Shown: piece after piece, positions 20,485 through 33,329 of the stretch
Layout: every line of letters starts with the position of its first letter
How positions within the stretch are numbered: position 1 is the stretch's first letter
Source of the DNA: Massospora cicadina
Taxonomy: Eukaryota; Entomophthoromycota; Entomophthoromycetes; Entomophthorales; Entomophthoraceae
Length of the DNA stretch: 64,000 nt
Reading direction: 5' to 3'
Assembly: GCA_022478985.1 (NCBI GenBank)
Contig: JAKSZP010009550.1
Span: forward strand, 31,501 to 95,500
Program-made: the position numbers and the translations under genes
The notes under the pieces: generated by a model
What the model saw: the letters and a program-made list of their open reading frames with translations, nothing else
What the model was told of the DNA's origin: nothing
Databases searched by the model: none

Positions 20485-22731
20485 ATTAATTCAAATTATT
20501 CAGACAATTCAGGACTTTGAAAGTGAGTAAAATGTTGTAAAGAAAGCTTAATTATAGGAAATCTTTATATAATAAAGTGTAACAATTCTACATTTGGATG
20601 GTATTTCAAAATTCGTTTATATTGGAAATTATATCATATAGCTTTGACCTTAACATAAATGGCTTTACTTTTAGAATCTACTATTCTAAAGGCTTTTTTA
20701 ATAAAGGTTTTTTCTACCATGTTTATTATGTGGTTAAAGTTTGATATTACGTTATCATATATCTCCTTTGCAATGATCTGGCTTCAAAGATAACATTGGT
20801 ATGACTCAGTTGTTTTAAAAACCTAAAACTAACATCGCCACCCCTTTTGCTGAGTTTATCAAGATCAAAACTCATGATTTTCAATATCTCCTCCAAAATT
20901 CTAGGGTTTTTAGGGTTTTGTTCTTCCTCATCTATATAAGTTTACCTATTTTAAAGTGTTGGAAAAATTTTAGTACGTTATTAATGATCACCTGAGACGT
21001 TACTTTTACTAATTCTTCATAGTTTCTCCTATTTGGCTCTTATTATCAAGTTTCTAAACTACTAGAACCTCTTATGATCATATATTCTTTACAGATGCAG
21101 CATCCTCCTTTATGTTTGTCCTATCGACCCAAAACTCATTTTAAAGGCACTAGATGATGAGATGTAAGTATGTATGCATATACCAAGGTCAATAATAATC
21201 GCCTTAATTGTTCATAACAATCTTTACTGAAATGGAATTTAAGTCAGCAGCTTAAAACCATGATTTTAGCTTTGATGATTCAGATGGAGAAAAAGCTTTT
21301 ACATCTGACCTCAACCAATGCTTTATTGAAATATAAGATAATTTGGAGGGAATAATAAGATGGATCGAAGAGCATACTGTTTTATGCAGAAATGGTTTTT
21401 TTAAGCTAAGCCGTAGTATTTAGCCAGGTATACACTCTTTCTGCCCCTTCTAGCTCTGGTTCTAAAACAAACTTCAGAGAGTTTCATCCAAGGTCAATAA
21501 ATTATTGCACTGTTCTTGATTGCTTATAAGAATTTGATGGAGGAGGCCATCAATAGGCAAAAAGTAACGCACATCCATCCATGCTTATGTGGAGAGAACT
21601 AAAAGTTATGATACCTCATTCTTGACTATCAGACCTGGCGCAGGTTAAGGCTGTCTTAACAAAAGTTCTTGGAAGTGATCAACCCCTTTTAAATCAAAAG
21701 TAGGTCTTCATGGCAATCCGCCTACAAAAGGGGAAGTTTTAGTGACTTTTCCTAACAATTTTATGCTAGCGCTCAACCATTGGTTGATAATAAATTCTTT
21801 CTCTAGATGACGCCATTTCCACATTTTTCTCTTCCCTTAAGTTATTTCCTTTTATCCAATTACATATTATAGGGATCAATTGGACCCTTACATGTATCCA
21901 ACAGACTAAAGAGGCTTTAAACAAGATCCCACTTGCTATATTGAATATTTTTCTTATTTCTCAGAGGCCCGCCATTAGCCTCAAGTTCATGTTATTGAAG
22001 CAAAGAACAAAAACATACCCATCTGTTCCTATTTTAGGTGTTATCGTCACACCATGTAACGATGTTATAAGCTGTACGCAGTGAGAGGAGGAATGCAAAC
22101 TGTTGGCAAAAGTGAAGTCAGCTTGAAGAAAAATCTTTGTTCTTACAATTCTTCCTAACATGCCTCTAACTAATTATACTTAAATTATGTTCCAAAAGAA
22201 TTGCCTCTGACTAAACCTAAATGAACATATTAACTACTGACAATTATATATTGATAGAGCTTATTAGTCTTTTTATGAGTCATGTAAGTTCTTTACTTTG
22301 CCGCCACAGTTTGAAGAGCCTGTTAACTTAAACCAACTTTAGATTTTTAAAAAATCTCTATTATTATAAATCATTGATAGTGGGTCCCTAGTGAGTGTCA
22401 TTTTGTCAAATTTTATGAAGAAAAACAAAAATATCTCTTGACTTTCCACATTAAATGAGTATGTAACCACCTGACCATAACGTACAAGATCTACTGTGAA
22501 CAATTCTGTGCTCCCACTCAGTTTTAGTTATATCCTTAACACTTTAGCAGTTGGCCTTGACAACCCCAGCTAAAAACATTTATTAAAACCTTAATTCTTC
22601 TGAGAGTATAATGCCATCATCCATTACAAAGAAAATTCTGATCTTTAATTATTACGCATGTCCTCTTAGCGTTTATGTTTAACTAGGATTGCAAGGAAAA
22701 TATAAGGGTCGCGCCTGCTTACTGGGGAAAG
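20485..22731. other. Unassigned AT-rich stretch
   Basis: 2.2 kb without a convincing gene. Short frames (22161-21961 minus and others) show no family motif. A weak TDAASSFMFVL-like reading near 21100 could be a decayed RNase H start, but nothing adjoining supports it. Confidence 0.3.
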
Positions 22732-22736
22732 ATTAC
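22732..22736. repeat. Target duplication of T5 (ATTAC), left copy
   Basis: ATTAC directly precedes the LTR start TGTCAGACATTTGCC. The same five bases follow the other LTR at 28938-28942. Confidence 0.85.
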
Positions 22737-23498
22737 TGTCAGACATTTGCCATCTCAGCGGCAGAGGAAGAATGTCTTGGGTCAGATTCAGTCAAAACAA
22801 GGAAATGTTGGCCATTTACAATTTAAGATGAACCCAAATGCAATTTTAATAATAAGGATAACGAAAATATCAATGATATTGGCCAAAAAAACCCTGGTTG
22901 ATTCTCAGTGGAACACCATTAATTGGGGCAACACCATTTTGACACCTGCATGGGCGCCAAAAGTAAAATAAATGGTTGGATTCTTCTGACAACATGACAG
23001 ACTTTGGGGCAACCAGTGGAAGGTACTCCCCCAACCATTACCAAGTCCCTCAAAGCACCTATGCGGCCCCCCCTTTTATAAGTGTGTGGTAGAGGTCCCC
23101 CAAGGTGAAAATACTTTATCTAGCAGTTATTGGTTGAAGTAAATCAAAACCTTACCGCATGGGTACATTCTGCCCCAAAACCCCATCCCAACTGTCATTC
23201 CGCCAAAAAGAGTAACTCCAATTCCCATGATCTGATAGGAGAGTTTACCATATTTCCTAATTTGGAACGCATTGAAGCTATTCTGAAACTTTCCTTGAAT
23301 TCCCTCCAACCCTCTAAACAGAGTTAAATACTGATCAGTCAAACATTGAGGGATTGCTTTTCAAATATACCCCACACTACTAATAAAATCCATAAAAACA
23401 CAAGTTTTTATTAGTGTATATTTAATAAATTTTATTAAAACCTTTGTGGGATCCAGCGGCATAAGCACCATCGAGCACCCTTAAGCTGGATTCCTACA
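22737..23498 (+). repeat. 5' LTR of T5
   Basis: TGTCAGACATTTGCC to GGATTCCTACA. It pairs with 28172-28937; shared text includes CAGTGGAAGGTACTCCCCCA and AACACAAGTTTTTATTAGTG. Confidence 0.9.
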
Positions 23499-23501
23499 AA
23501 A

Positions 23502-23519
23502 TGTTGCTTGCTACAGGGG
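23502..23519 (+). other. Primer-binding site of T5
   Basis: TGTTGCTTGCTACAGGGG begins 3 bp after the LTR; it is a mutated version of the TGGTGCTCACTACAGGGG type seen in other elements here. Confidence 0.55.
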
Positions 23520-23540
23520 ATCCCTGTACTCTAAAAATAG

Positions 23541-24660
23541 TTGCTCTTGAAAAGCAACTGCTCAGCTTTATCCCGACTTAAGGAGCTTGAGCAGCGCCCT
23601 TTCAAAATTCCCCTTAAGGACAAATGCATCCCTGGTGAAGGAAGCATTGTTACCTTTTTGCACGTCTACAAAGCTGCCATAGATGATACAACTGACAAGC
23701 AAAATGTTTTACACATCCTTCCTTGTTTAAAACTTAGCACAAGAGATGGTAGTACCCAACCTGAACCCTGGTTACACCTGGTCAGAAGTGAAGGAGGCTC
23801 TTTTAGCTGAATTTGGGTCAAAGAAGAGTCTACATCGGGAAAAACAGGTCTTTAAGCGCCTTAGCATGTATGAGGGTGAATCGCTTTTTGCCTTTTCTGA
23901 ACGATTTTACCTCTCTGCGCAAAGTTTGTCCGCCTCCAACCTGATCGCCCTTGATGATGCTATCGCTGCCCTGTTATCTGGGTTAGCTTCTCAACACTTT
24001 CTAGCAAGACTTATTATTTAGGTGAAATGCCACTTTACAAATATCTGTGACATCAAGGAGATTTTGTTAGATGTGGCTGAACTTCATGTATGTGCCATAA
24101 CAAATGAAGCTGAGGTGACAACCTTGGTTCTAACCATCGAGGAGCATCCGCCTGTTGAACAATTTGGAGTGAGCCCACCTGTGCCTATCCTTCTTGTCAA
24201 ATTTGCTTCCTCATTATGACTTAAAAAGGATACACCATATTCTTGTAAATTGGAGATTGCCTCTGTGTTTTTTCTTCCAGCCAAGCTGGTAAATGCGGCC
24301 CCTAAGGCTACCCAGTCTTCTGTAGCCATCTCCCCTCCTTCTATCGTGGCTTTGCCCGTTGTTGAAAATACCCTTGTGGAGGAATATGAGGTGGGTTACG
24401 ACGACGTTGGATACTATATTTTGTAATAACCTGTGGAAGTAGAGGTTTCTGTTCATTTAAACGCTGTAGGAGTAGATTGTACCACCATACCTGAGGGAAC
24501 GTACCTCAGCCAAATTTTAGGATGGCCAAAAGTTATTGATACTGCCAGCGATGGTGATCAATTCTTAGCTAGCTTGATTCGACCTCTTCAGCGGGTCCAG
24601 CCCATGAAAACCATCTTGGATAAATATCCCAAGACTGCTTGCAAACTAACCTTTACTTTC
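23541..24660 (+). pseudogene. T5 gag
   Basis: Three overlapping pieces in different frames. 23541-23810 gives the N-terminus. 23746-24021 gives YTWSEVKEALLAEFGSKKSL and LFAFSERFYLSAQSL, the classic gag domain. 24022-24219 and later carry the C-terminal part. SNLIALDDAIAALLSGL matches TNCITLDDAITAVISAL of T10 gag, so T5 and T10 are relatives. No intact zinc knuckle found. Confidence 0.7.
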
Positions 24661-24693
24661 GGCTCAAGGAGGTCTTAGTTTTGTCACCTAAAT

Positions 24694-25119
24694 TTGGAGG
24701 AACGCTCAATAAGGTTGAAATGGTCTTCAAAAAGTCCAAATATTGCCATCCTGGACATTGGCTCCCCCATCAACGTGATCTACACTAAGCTTATCAAGAA
24801 TATAAAGCTAACACCTGACTTGGAGTACACGCAAGAATTTGGAACCGCTGCCTTAAATAATACCTGTGCAATCGGGGCATACTCCTCCCTTCCCATTCAA
24901 ATTGGGAAGCTTATCCTATCAGCCCCTGTTGTGGTTTTGGACAACAATGCCATTGATACGCTCATCAGCACACAGTTTATGTTTGAGTATGAGGGAATAA
25001 TCAACATGAAGCAAGGTCTCCTATCGTTGCTCAACTATGAAGTCCCTTTAGTCCTATCAAATAAAGAAACCAACAAGCACAAAACTCTTTTCTGGTCAAA
25101 TGCCCCTTCTCCGCTATGA
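24694..25119 (+). pseudogene. T5 protease region
   Basis: NIAILDIGSPINVIYTKLIK is an aspartic-protease-type active site block (usual form D-S/T-G) with Ile after the Asp, then EFGTAALNNTCAIGAYSSLP and VVVLDNNAIDTLI. The T7 protease (YGTAGPWSN, AYSALPIRFG) aligns with it. The enzyme would cut the Gag-Pol precursor. The changed DIG triplet argues against activity. 25116-25553 holds the linker to the RT. Confidence 0.7.
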
Positions 25120-25568
25120 ATTTACATTATTCTACCCCTGGGTGTAACACTAAGAAATTGCCCAACTCAGTGGATGAGAGGGATGGCATTCCTTTCTATG
25201 CTTCAGATGAGGTATTAATTAGCTTGGTGAACAGCGCGGTTAACACTATAATCATGATCCAAATTCCACACCACTGCTTGTTACATATTACAAGTCTTGA
25301 GGGTATTAGCCCTTTGGAGGCTTGGGTACTACCTGGGATACTAGACCCATCCTACCAGAGGCCTATAACCCTTTTGCTGGGAAGCCTCACCAGAAAATAC
25401 ATGGTCATTCAAAAATACCAGGATATTGGTCAAGGCTTTCTAATTTCAGTGGAAAATATTGAACGTATCCAATCCATTGGCTCTATGGAGGATTTGGGTT
25501 TGCCTACATATAATCTGGTGTGTACTCTACCTAATGTTCATATTTTGGATTAGCTAACCCCAGTTGAT

Positions 25569-26310
25569 TTGGAAAAAGTTTGTACTTTATATGACGAATA
25601 TAGCGACATATTTTCTAAATCAGACAATTACTATGGTCACATGAAAGGCTGGTGTCACTCCATCGATATGGGTGATACCCCTATTTGGTCAAAACCTTAC
25701 CATAAGTTTAAGGTAAAAGAAGAGCAGATGAGTATGGAGCTCCATCAGTTGCTAGATGCAGGGTTTTTAGTTCCTTCACAAAGCCCTTGTTCTTCTCCTC
25801 TACTTCTTATTAAAAAGAAAAATGGAGGTCATTTGATAGTTATGGACTACCAAAAGTTTAATAACTTTACAAAAAGGATAGCTATCCTATTCCTCGCATT
25901 AACAATGCCCTGGCCCAACTTTCTGGATCTAATTTCTTTTCCTCTGTGGACTTAACTAGTGGCTATTAAAATGGATCTTTCCCCTGAAGATCAAGAGAAA
26001 TGTGCTCTCATTTTTGTAGTGAGAGTCTCTTCCAACCAACTTGATTACCTCAAGGGTTGCGTAATGCACCTGCATCTTTTCATCATGCGATGGACCACAT
26101 ACTGTGGGGTCTGAAGTTAACTTTTGTCATCATATATCTTGATTATATCACAGTTTTCACAAACCTTCAATGAACATCTTGATCACTTGAAGGAGTTGTT
26201 TCAACTATTACGCAAGTCAGATATTAAGTTGAAACCTAATAAATGTACTTTCTTCCAAAATAGTTTGATTTTCCTTGGACACTCCATTTCCTGAGAAGGA
26301 AACTCAACCC
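25569..26310 (+). pseudogene. T5 reverse transcriptase
   Basis: LLDAGFLVPSQSPCSSPLLL and IKKKNGGHLIVMDYQKFN (25740-25860) open the RT. After frameshifts come SYPIPRI, FFSSVDLTSGY, MDLSPEDQEKCALI, LPQGLRNAPASFHHAMDHIL and YLDYITVF (about 26140), then KLKPNKCTFFQNSLIFLGHS. The catalytic second Asp pair is lost (YLDY). Confidence 0.8.
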
Positions 26311-26319
26311 ATGCAAGAT

Positions 26320-27056
26320 AAGGTTGAAGCAATTTTAAAAATTCTCACCCTTAAGAATCTACAGGATATTCAGGTATTTCTAGGGATAATGGGGTATTAC
26401 CATCAATTTATTCAAAATTTTCCCAGCTCCACGAACCACACATTTGCTTATTGACTAAGAACACCCCTTTCTATTGGGGAGCTGAATAAAAAGACGCTTT
26501 TGAGACATCAAAACAACTTCTACAACACCGTCCTATCCTGAGACACCCATATTAAATAAACCTTTAATCCTGCTTACTGACGCTTCAGACTATGCCGTTG
26601 GGGCCATCTTAGCCAAAACAGATGAAAATAGTGTAGATCATCAAGTATCCTATTTCAGTAAGATGCTGTCAAAAGCGGAACGCAATTATAATGTAACTGA
26701 GAAGGAGTGCCTTCCTGTTCTGTTAGCTGTGAAGCACTACCGCTCTTTTTATATGGGACCGCCTTCACTGTGGTTATGGACCACGCTTCATTAAAATGGT
26801 TATAAAACACGAAGGACCCTACTGGACAGTTAGGACGTTGGGCTTTAGAGCTCCATCCTTACGATATGAAGATTGAACACCATGCTGGGACCCATCACTT
26901 AAGTGTTAATGGGTTGACGAGGCTTCCAGTCCTTCATTTGGAAAACAGTGAGGCGGTGAGGTTACATGATTTATTAAAGACCCCAAATGAATGGAAGGAT
27001 GAGGATGAGCCCATTCAGAAGATGTTATCCTGGCACTCCCACAACACAAAAGTGTA
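26320..27056 (+). pseudogene. T5 RNase H
   Basis: LLTDASDYAVGAILAKTDEN (about 26570), SYFSKMLSKAERNYNVTEKE, VVMDHASLKWL and GRWALELHPYDMKIEHHAG in mostly one register, with one frame change near 26755. These are the four RNase H blocks, which remove the RNA template in the RNA-DNA hybrid. Confidence 0.8.
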
Positions 27057-28160
27057 GTATATGAAGTTGTATAAACAAATGGGGCAAATTGGCTGCCTTA
27101 CCTTTGGCCCTTGGAATGTGTGCCCACTATCCTAGAAGCTCACTCCATCCTAGGTCATGGAGGGGCGAAGTAAACATATGAATAGATTAAGGATCGGTAC
27201 TATTGGGATGGAATGATGGAATCAATTCTTGATGTCTTGGAAGCTTTCCTTATGTGTAAGAAACAATCCAGTTTCAAGACTTGATACCAGTATCAACCCA
27301 CTACCCTTAAACAACTGTTCCACACCATTAGTTTGGATGTAGTAGGTCCCTTTCCCCAGACTACTAGTGGAAACAAATTTATACTAGTAGATATTGATCA
27401 TTTCACTAAGTGGGTGGAAGCTGTGGCTCTTCCTGCTCAAACGACCAAGGCCACAGCCACCTTTTTACGTCAAAGCATTTTCTAAAAATGGCTGTCCCTA
27501 AAGTACTACTCTGCGATAATGGGAAGAACTTCACCTCCATAGTAGTAAAAAACTGGCCACCTCTATGGGAACACAACTTTTCTCAGCTCCATACAATCCC
27601 ACTACCAACGGAACTGTGGAGAGAGAAAATATTACCTTGGTATCCATCCTATGAAAAATGGCCTCTTTTGATCCACTTCACTGGGATCAATGCTTACCCA
27701 GTGCCCTTATGGCCTACCAATTAGTTATCACCAGATGTTGAAAATGTCCCCATTCCATGACTTGTATGGGCGAGAACCAGGAATACCTGCTCTCTTAGTT
27801 AAGTATGTATTCACCTCTAGAGTTGAGGAGCCTGAGAAATTTATGAGATGATTGGCTCAACGCATCATTCAGCTCCAATCATGCCATGACTAACTTAGCA
27901 AAAACGGTGACAAAAGAAGGGCAGGCAGCCAATGAGCTCAGAACTCTTCTACCTAAATTCCATGTATCTGACATAGTATAATATACTATTATAACCACAT
28001 CACTCCTAGAAGTGGTAAGCTTTTATCAATTTGGGAAGGTCCCTTCACCATCACCTACAAAAGTGGTAATGTATACTCTATAAAATTGTTATCTTTAAGA
28101 TTTTACCATCAACTGAGTACATGAATGCTTACTTCAGCTTTATTCTCCCCCCACCATTCT
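27057..28160 (+). pseudogene. T5 integrase
   Basis: An HHCC-like start (AHSILGHGG, RYYWDGMM, LMCKK) is followed by SLDVVGPFPQTTSGNKFILV, DHFTKWVEAVALPAQTT and LYGREPGIPAL, which is the zinc-binding part and the DDE core. One Cys of the finger and parts of the core are lost to frameshifts. The domain runs up to the polypurine tract, with no chromodomain. Confidence 0.75.
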
Positions 28161-28171
28161 TGAGGGGGTGA

Positions 28172-28937
28172 TGACAAACATTTGCCCTCTCAGCTGCAGA
28201 GGAAGAACGTCATGGGTCAAATTCAGCCAAAACGAGGAAATGTTGGCCAATTAGAATTTCTGATGAACCCAAATGCGATTTTAATGATAAGGATAATGAA
28301 AATATTGAGGATATCAGCCAAAAGACCATGGTTGATTTTCAGTGGAACCCCATTAATTGGGGTAAAACCATTTTGACACCTGCATGGGCGCCAAAAGTAA
28401 AATTAAATGGTTGGATTACTCTGACAACATGACAGACTTTGGGGCAACCAGTGGAAGGTACTCCCCCAACCATTACCAAGTCCCTCAAAGCACCTATGCG
28501 GGGACCCCCCCCCTTTATAGGCGTGGAGGAGGTCCCCTAAGGTGAAAATACTTTATCTAGTGGTGTTTGGTTAAAGTACATCAAAAACTTACTGCATGGG
28601 TACATTCTGGCCCAAAACCTCATCCCAACTGTCATTCCACCAAAAAAGAATAACTCCAATTCCCATGATCTTATAGGAGAGTTTACCATATTTCCTAATT
28701 TAGAATGCATTGAAGGTATTCTAAAAGTATCCTTGTATTTACTCCGACCCTCTAAACAGTTTAAATACTGATTGGACAATCATTGAGGGTATTGCTTTTC
28801 GGATATACCTCGCGCTACTAATAAAAACCATAAAAACACAAGTTTTTATTAGTGTATATTTTATTAAATTTTAATAAAACCTTTGTGGGATCCAGTGGCG
28901 TAAGCACCAGCGAGCACCCCTAAGCTGGATTCCTACA
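28172..28937 (+). repeat. 3' LTR of T5
   Basis: It begins TGACAAACATTTGCC after CTTGAGGGGGTGA (polypurine tract 28160-28171) and ends CCTACA, followed by ATTAC. Confidence 0.9.
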
Positions 28938-28942
28938 ATTAC

Positions 28943-29700
28943 AAGATCTAATTAAATTGAGTATTATGTTCAAGGTTCCCATTTGCAACTACCACCACAT
29001 GTGGTCAATGGGACATAAGGTATAAACTTATAACCTCTGTAACCATGATTAGTTCCTCCAAGATCCCAAGTCATAATCAAAAACTGCACATGAACATTCC
29101 ATAGGGTAACCTAATGGAGATACAAGTTGTCATAATCCATCAGTTAAGCAGATCTTACCTTTTCCTGAAGTTCTATATCCTGTGTACGCTGGCCCATTTT
29201 GGTGCTACTGGCCAATTAGATGTTTAAGGCACATATGGTTAGACCTAACACCTCATTAGCATATGTATAGCTACTACCCACTGACAAAATTAATGATGTC
29301 TAAGTGATTTGGAGTCTCTGTGATTTTAAGTTAGAAGAGCCTCCCCGGTTGGCACTATTTGAGGCTTCAGTTGGAGACAATTTGACAAATAATCAAAGGG
29401 AAAAAATTGATGAGCTACTGGAGGTTTAAGCAACTTGTCCTTTACCTCCTCTTATGACTTTGGCAATATCAAGTGGTGTTGAGGTTTTATATGCCCACAT
29501 TATCCATCTATGGAAGATTTCTCTTCTTTATCTGTTTTATCCTGTATTGGTGGACTACAAATAAGCAACTTTAATAGAGGCTGAATTTATCAAAATTTTA
29601 TAACTATTGTTTGGAGATGTTCTCCTATGAAACATTAGTAAATTATTTTCTATGGGGGAATTTTAATGATAAGGCTTATATGGCTTGTTGGTATAGTCTT
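28943..29700. other. Unassigned AT-rich stretch
   Basis: Flank of T5; continues the DNA that T5 entered (left flank 20485-22731). No motif recognised. Confidence 0.3.
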
Positions 29701-30391
29701 TGAAAATGTTAATAGATGAACTCAGTTGTTAGTATGATATTAAAAAACTAAAGAATTTATGTTAATTGTTTACGTTGTGTTGCCAATTTATAAGGGTGGT
29801 TGGAGTTACTAAAGCTTTAGTAGCACTTTTCATGACAGTAACTTGTAGGTCAGTCTGGGTAAAACGGTAAACTGTAAATAAACAACTGCTCAGTTACTAA
29901 GTATGGTCATTAACTTATAGCAGTTAATCTACTTGGTTGAAGGCGTTAGAAAGCGCTATTATGATATTTCATAAAGAAGCTTAATCTAGTCATTAATGGA
30001 TGTTGATTAGATGGATAGAAAACAGAATGTTTAATTCATCATTGATATGTTTCTTCAGGGTAAGTTAATTAATAATTAATGCCGTTTACAAAAAGGTGCC
30101 AACTAAAGGTTTATACAATAAACTCCCTAATATAAACCCCTTGATTGTTTTGTTGTTACGACATAATGTAGATGAGTCAATATTCCCTTGACTTACCTCT
30201 GTTGAAGCGTTGATTGGATACATTGTTCTTGTCTATTATCTCAAGAAATCAATAAGAGTATAACTGAGTAAGGTTGGAACCACTTATAAAGAATACTTGA
30301 TAGGCTAATTGTCTCCATACAATTAGCAATCTCTTTTATTCTTACGTCAGAGTCAGAACCTGTGCAGTAAACTTAAATAAATAATTTTACA
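29700..30391 (+). repeat. Probable 5' LTR of T6 (left edge uncertain)
   Basis: The right end (CAATTGTCTCCATACAATTA-like block, CAGAACCTGTGCAG, TTTTACA) follows the end pattern of the T2-T4 LTRs, and T6 pol lies downstream in the same direction. I could not locate its left end. Confidence 0.4.
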
Positions 30392-30669
30392 TGGGATTGT
30401 GCATAATTTAAAAACGGGAGATGCTTCCCCATCTAATGTGGTTTTATTAGAAATTCTAATATAGAAATATTAAAATTGCACTGATCTTAAGGAATAGTTT
30501 GAGTTGGGAAGCTGGTACCATCTTGAAGCACATAAGATTTGCTCTCCTTCTCGTTTGCAAATAGGATGAACGTCACAAAATTTCCCATTGACTTGCAAAA
30601 TCTAAAATTTAGAAACTAAAAATGACAATTATGCACTGCCATGGAATGATGACTCACTACGCCTTCTTC

Positions 30670-32495
30670 CAAAACTCAGTGTCCAGCAACGGATCTTTCT
30701 AGTGGGTATTGTCAGATTGAGATAGCCCCAAGGATTAAGCCAAATGTTCACTGATTCCAATAAAGGACTATCTGAGCTGACACAAAGGCACAAGGGCTAT
30801 GTAATGCCCCGTCCAGACTTTTTAATGAGCTATGTATGGACTGCTGGGTGATTCAGAGTTTTCATGTATTTAGTATACCCCAACACCATTATTATATTTC
30901 CAAAACTTTCAACGGCCCTCTAGAGAAACTTTGTCAGGTCTTAAATTGGTTCCAGGAGGCTTCCCTATAACTCACGACTCTTAAATTTTGCTCTTTTAAT
31001 CCAATATAAAGTTCCTTAGGCATAAAATCACTAAATAAGGGATTCAACCTCTTTTAGATAAGGTTGCCATGATTAAGAAGATGACTCCTGTGCCTTAGGG
31101 ACATCCAAGTGCTTCTTGGGATGATAGAGTACTACAGACAGTTCATTATGCATATCGCCAACCTTACCAAACCTTTGGTCTACCTGCTTTAAAAGAACAT
31201 TTCCTTCAAATGGAACCATGAGCTTGATCAAGCATTAAAACTTCTCAGGACTGCTTTTATTATCCAGCTTGTCTTCATACAACTAAGTTTGATCATCCTT
31301 TCTTGATATTTACTGATACCAGTGTTTAGGTTATGGGCCCCTATGGTCCAGTTGGATGACTATTTGTAGACTGACCGGTGCCCTACTTCAGTAAAACTCT
31401 TTCAGAGCCAAGAAGATTACAGAGTTACTGAACAAGAATTTTTTTCATGCTTCTTGCTATTAAGCAATTCTTTTTTATCTATATGGAATTCACTTCATCC
31501 TCTTCATTTATGCCTCTCTCAAATGGCTCCAATGAATTAAGGATCCAGATGGGAGGCTTGCTAGATTTGCTCTATGGCCTCAGTGTTACAACTTTATTAT
31601 AATTCATCGCACTAATACTACCCAACAGAGTGTGGATTGGTTGTTAAAATCCCGTATTAGCTGTGTTGGTACCTGAAGAAGATCGCCTGTACAATATGAT
31701 TGGCCAGTCTGACAGGTGAAAGTTGGAGATACCAGAGACCAAGAATGAGTCATAATCTAGGACAAAGGACACTCAAATTATAGATGAGATGCACTACAAA
31801 TATATTAATGGGAAGTGGTTGCCTTATGTGCAACCGTTTTCATGAGGTAAAGCTATTCATAAAGTCCACTCAAGCGTAGGACATGAAGCTGTTAAAAAGG
31901 TGTATGATTGGCCAAACAGATAAAGTTACTGATACCAAATTCTGGAAATCATTTATTAGTTCTAAAAGCATGTTTAACCTGCAGGACGCAAAATTGTCCA
32001 AGTCCACGCTATCAGAATCAAATTTTGGCTTCTTTATCGCCATTTAGTGTGGTCAGTGTTGATGTATTAAAGGCATTATCCCTTGGGTCTCCAAGGCCAT
32101 CACTATATCCTCCTTGCCATTGCCCACTTAACCAAGTGGTTCAGGCTAAACTTTTCCTATCACCATCATTATGGCTACATCCTTATTTCTTTCCTGCTCC
32201 ATTTTCACACAACATGGATGCCCAAGGGTCCTTCTTTCTGATAATGGGTTAAATTTTGCATTATAAGTTGTGCGGGAATTTTTGTCATCTTCTGGAATAA
32301 GCTAACGTTTCAATTCCTCATACAATCTTTCAACTAATGTGTCAGTGAAACTAGTATATTGTACTCTCAAATCTATCCTGTACATTATGGAATATTCTGA
32401 CCCCATGCAATGGAATCATTATCTGCTCTTCGCCTTGCTGCCTATTAAATATCTCACCAGGTAATCAAGATGTCAGAATTCTAGGCCATTTATGG
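30670..32495 (+). pseudogene. T6 pol remnants: RT, RNase H, integrase
   Basis: A heavily decayed Ty3 pol without visible gag or protease. RT: SSGYCQIEIAPR and QGLCNAP near 30710-30820. Start of RNase H: LGMIEYYRQFIMHIANLTKP (31120) and NISFKWNHELDQALKLLRTA. Later RNase H: IKDPDGRLARFALWPQCYNF (31540). Integrase: AHLTKWF at 32130, and a later block (DPMQWNHYLLFALLPI) just before the T7 LTR. It seems cut at 32499 by T7. Confidence 0.7.
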
Positions 32496-32498
32496 GAG

Positions 32499-33053
32499 TG
32501 TAGTGCGCGAGAAAAGCACACTATTTGCACAGGTATAGTTACTTCTTGAAACTTCTTTAATCCTACTTGATTACATGACATCTGTTCCATGACAAAGTTT
32601 TTTTCCATAATATTGTATAGAGATCTATACAATTATAAATATTTCTTATACTCATGTGATAGTAAACCTCTACTTCAGTATTGTCATCTGATAAAATAAG
32701 ACAAGCTTGGGCAAACAAAGGTACTTTTTCTGGATAAATTTAGGAGTCTTTATAATTGGACCCTCTAGTCATAGAACTATGATGTCACTAGGTTAGGATC
32801 ACGATTATTGGGAAGTCTAATGGGCGCAATGATTACAATAAGTACAATAGACATAATTTTACTTATTTACAGGTAAAGTTTAATCTATAATAGTAGGGGT
32901 CACAGCGTGATAATTCTGGAATAATTTGGAGGCCCAAAAAGGTAGGATTGATCATTAGTGCATCTAGAACATGGCCAATTGCGCTAATTCTCATTCTAAC
33001 CATTGACATTAGATAGTGAACTATTTAAAGGTGAGTCAATTACTTCAACAACA
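32499..33053 (-). repeat. 3' LTR of T7
   Basis: It pairs with 52343-52888 (shared GAACTTCTTTAATCCTACTT-type blocks, TAGGAGT(A/C)TTTATAAT, GATGGCCAAT). On the minus strand it starts TGTTGTTGAAG right after the purine tract GTCAAGAAGGGGAAG (33054-33068). A minus-strand integrase lies to its right, as expected. Confidence 0.75.
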
Positions 33054-33283
33054 CTTCCCCTTCTTGACTTGACATATCTTCTGATAGGAGTTCTCAGGAG
33101 GTTGAGTGTTATAGTAGAGCCTGAGAAAGTTCGCGTGAACCCTGTTATTAATTTTTCCATTAAGCATATTATTAATGGTATAGACATCATAGGATGAGCG
33201 TTACATGATTAAATATGGCCCTTTCCAGAGCATCAACACCTTGTGTTTTCATCTGAACCCATAGGTGTCACAGTAAGATCCTT

Positions 33284-33300
33284 TTTTAGTACTAGATGGT
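33284..33300 (-). mobile_element. S3, 17-bp micro-retroposon
   Basis: The minus strand reads ACCATCTAGTACTAAAA, exactly the 3' end of S2 and (with a small tail change) S1. Perfect 16-bp copies of TCACAGTAAGATCCTT flank it (33268-33283, 33301-33316). It lies in decayed T7 integrase/3' sequence and looks like a 5'-truncated copy. Confidence 0.8.
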
Positions 33301-33329
33301 TCACAGTAAGATCCTTAATTACTTGCTTT

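Larger units (their letters stand above)
22737..28937 (+). mobile_element. T5: complete Ty3-type LTR retrotransposon
   Basis: 6.2 kb, LTRs of 762 and 766 bp, perfect ATTAC target duplication. Gag, protease, reverse transcriptase, RNase H and integrase follow in Ty3/gypsy order on the plus strand. It is the only element here with all parts in one piece and no later insertion, but frameshifts and stops break every domain, including the RT box (YLDY instead of YLDD). I see no chromodomain and no antisense frame. Confidence 0.9.
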
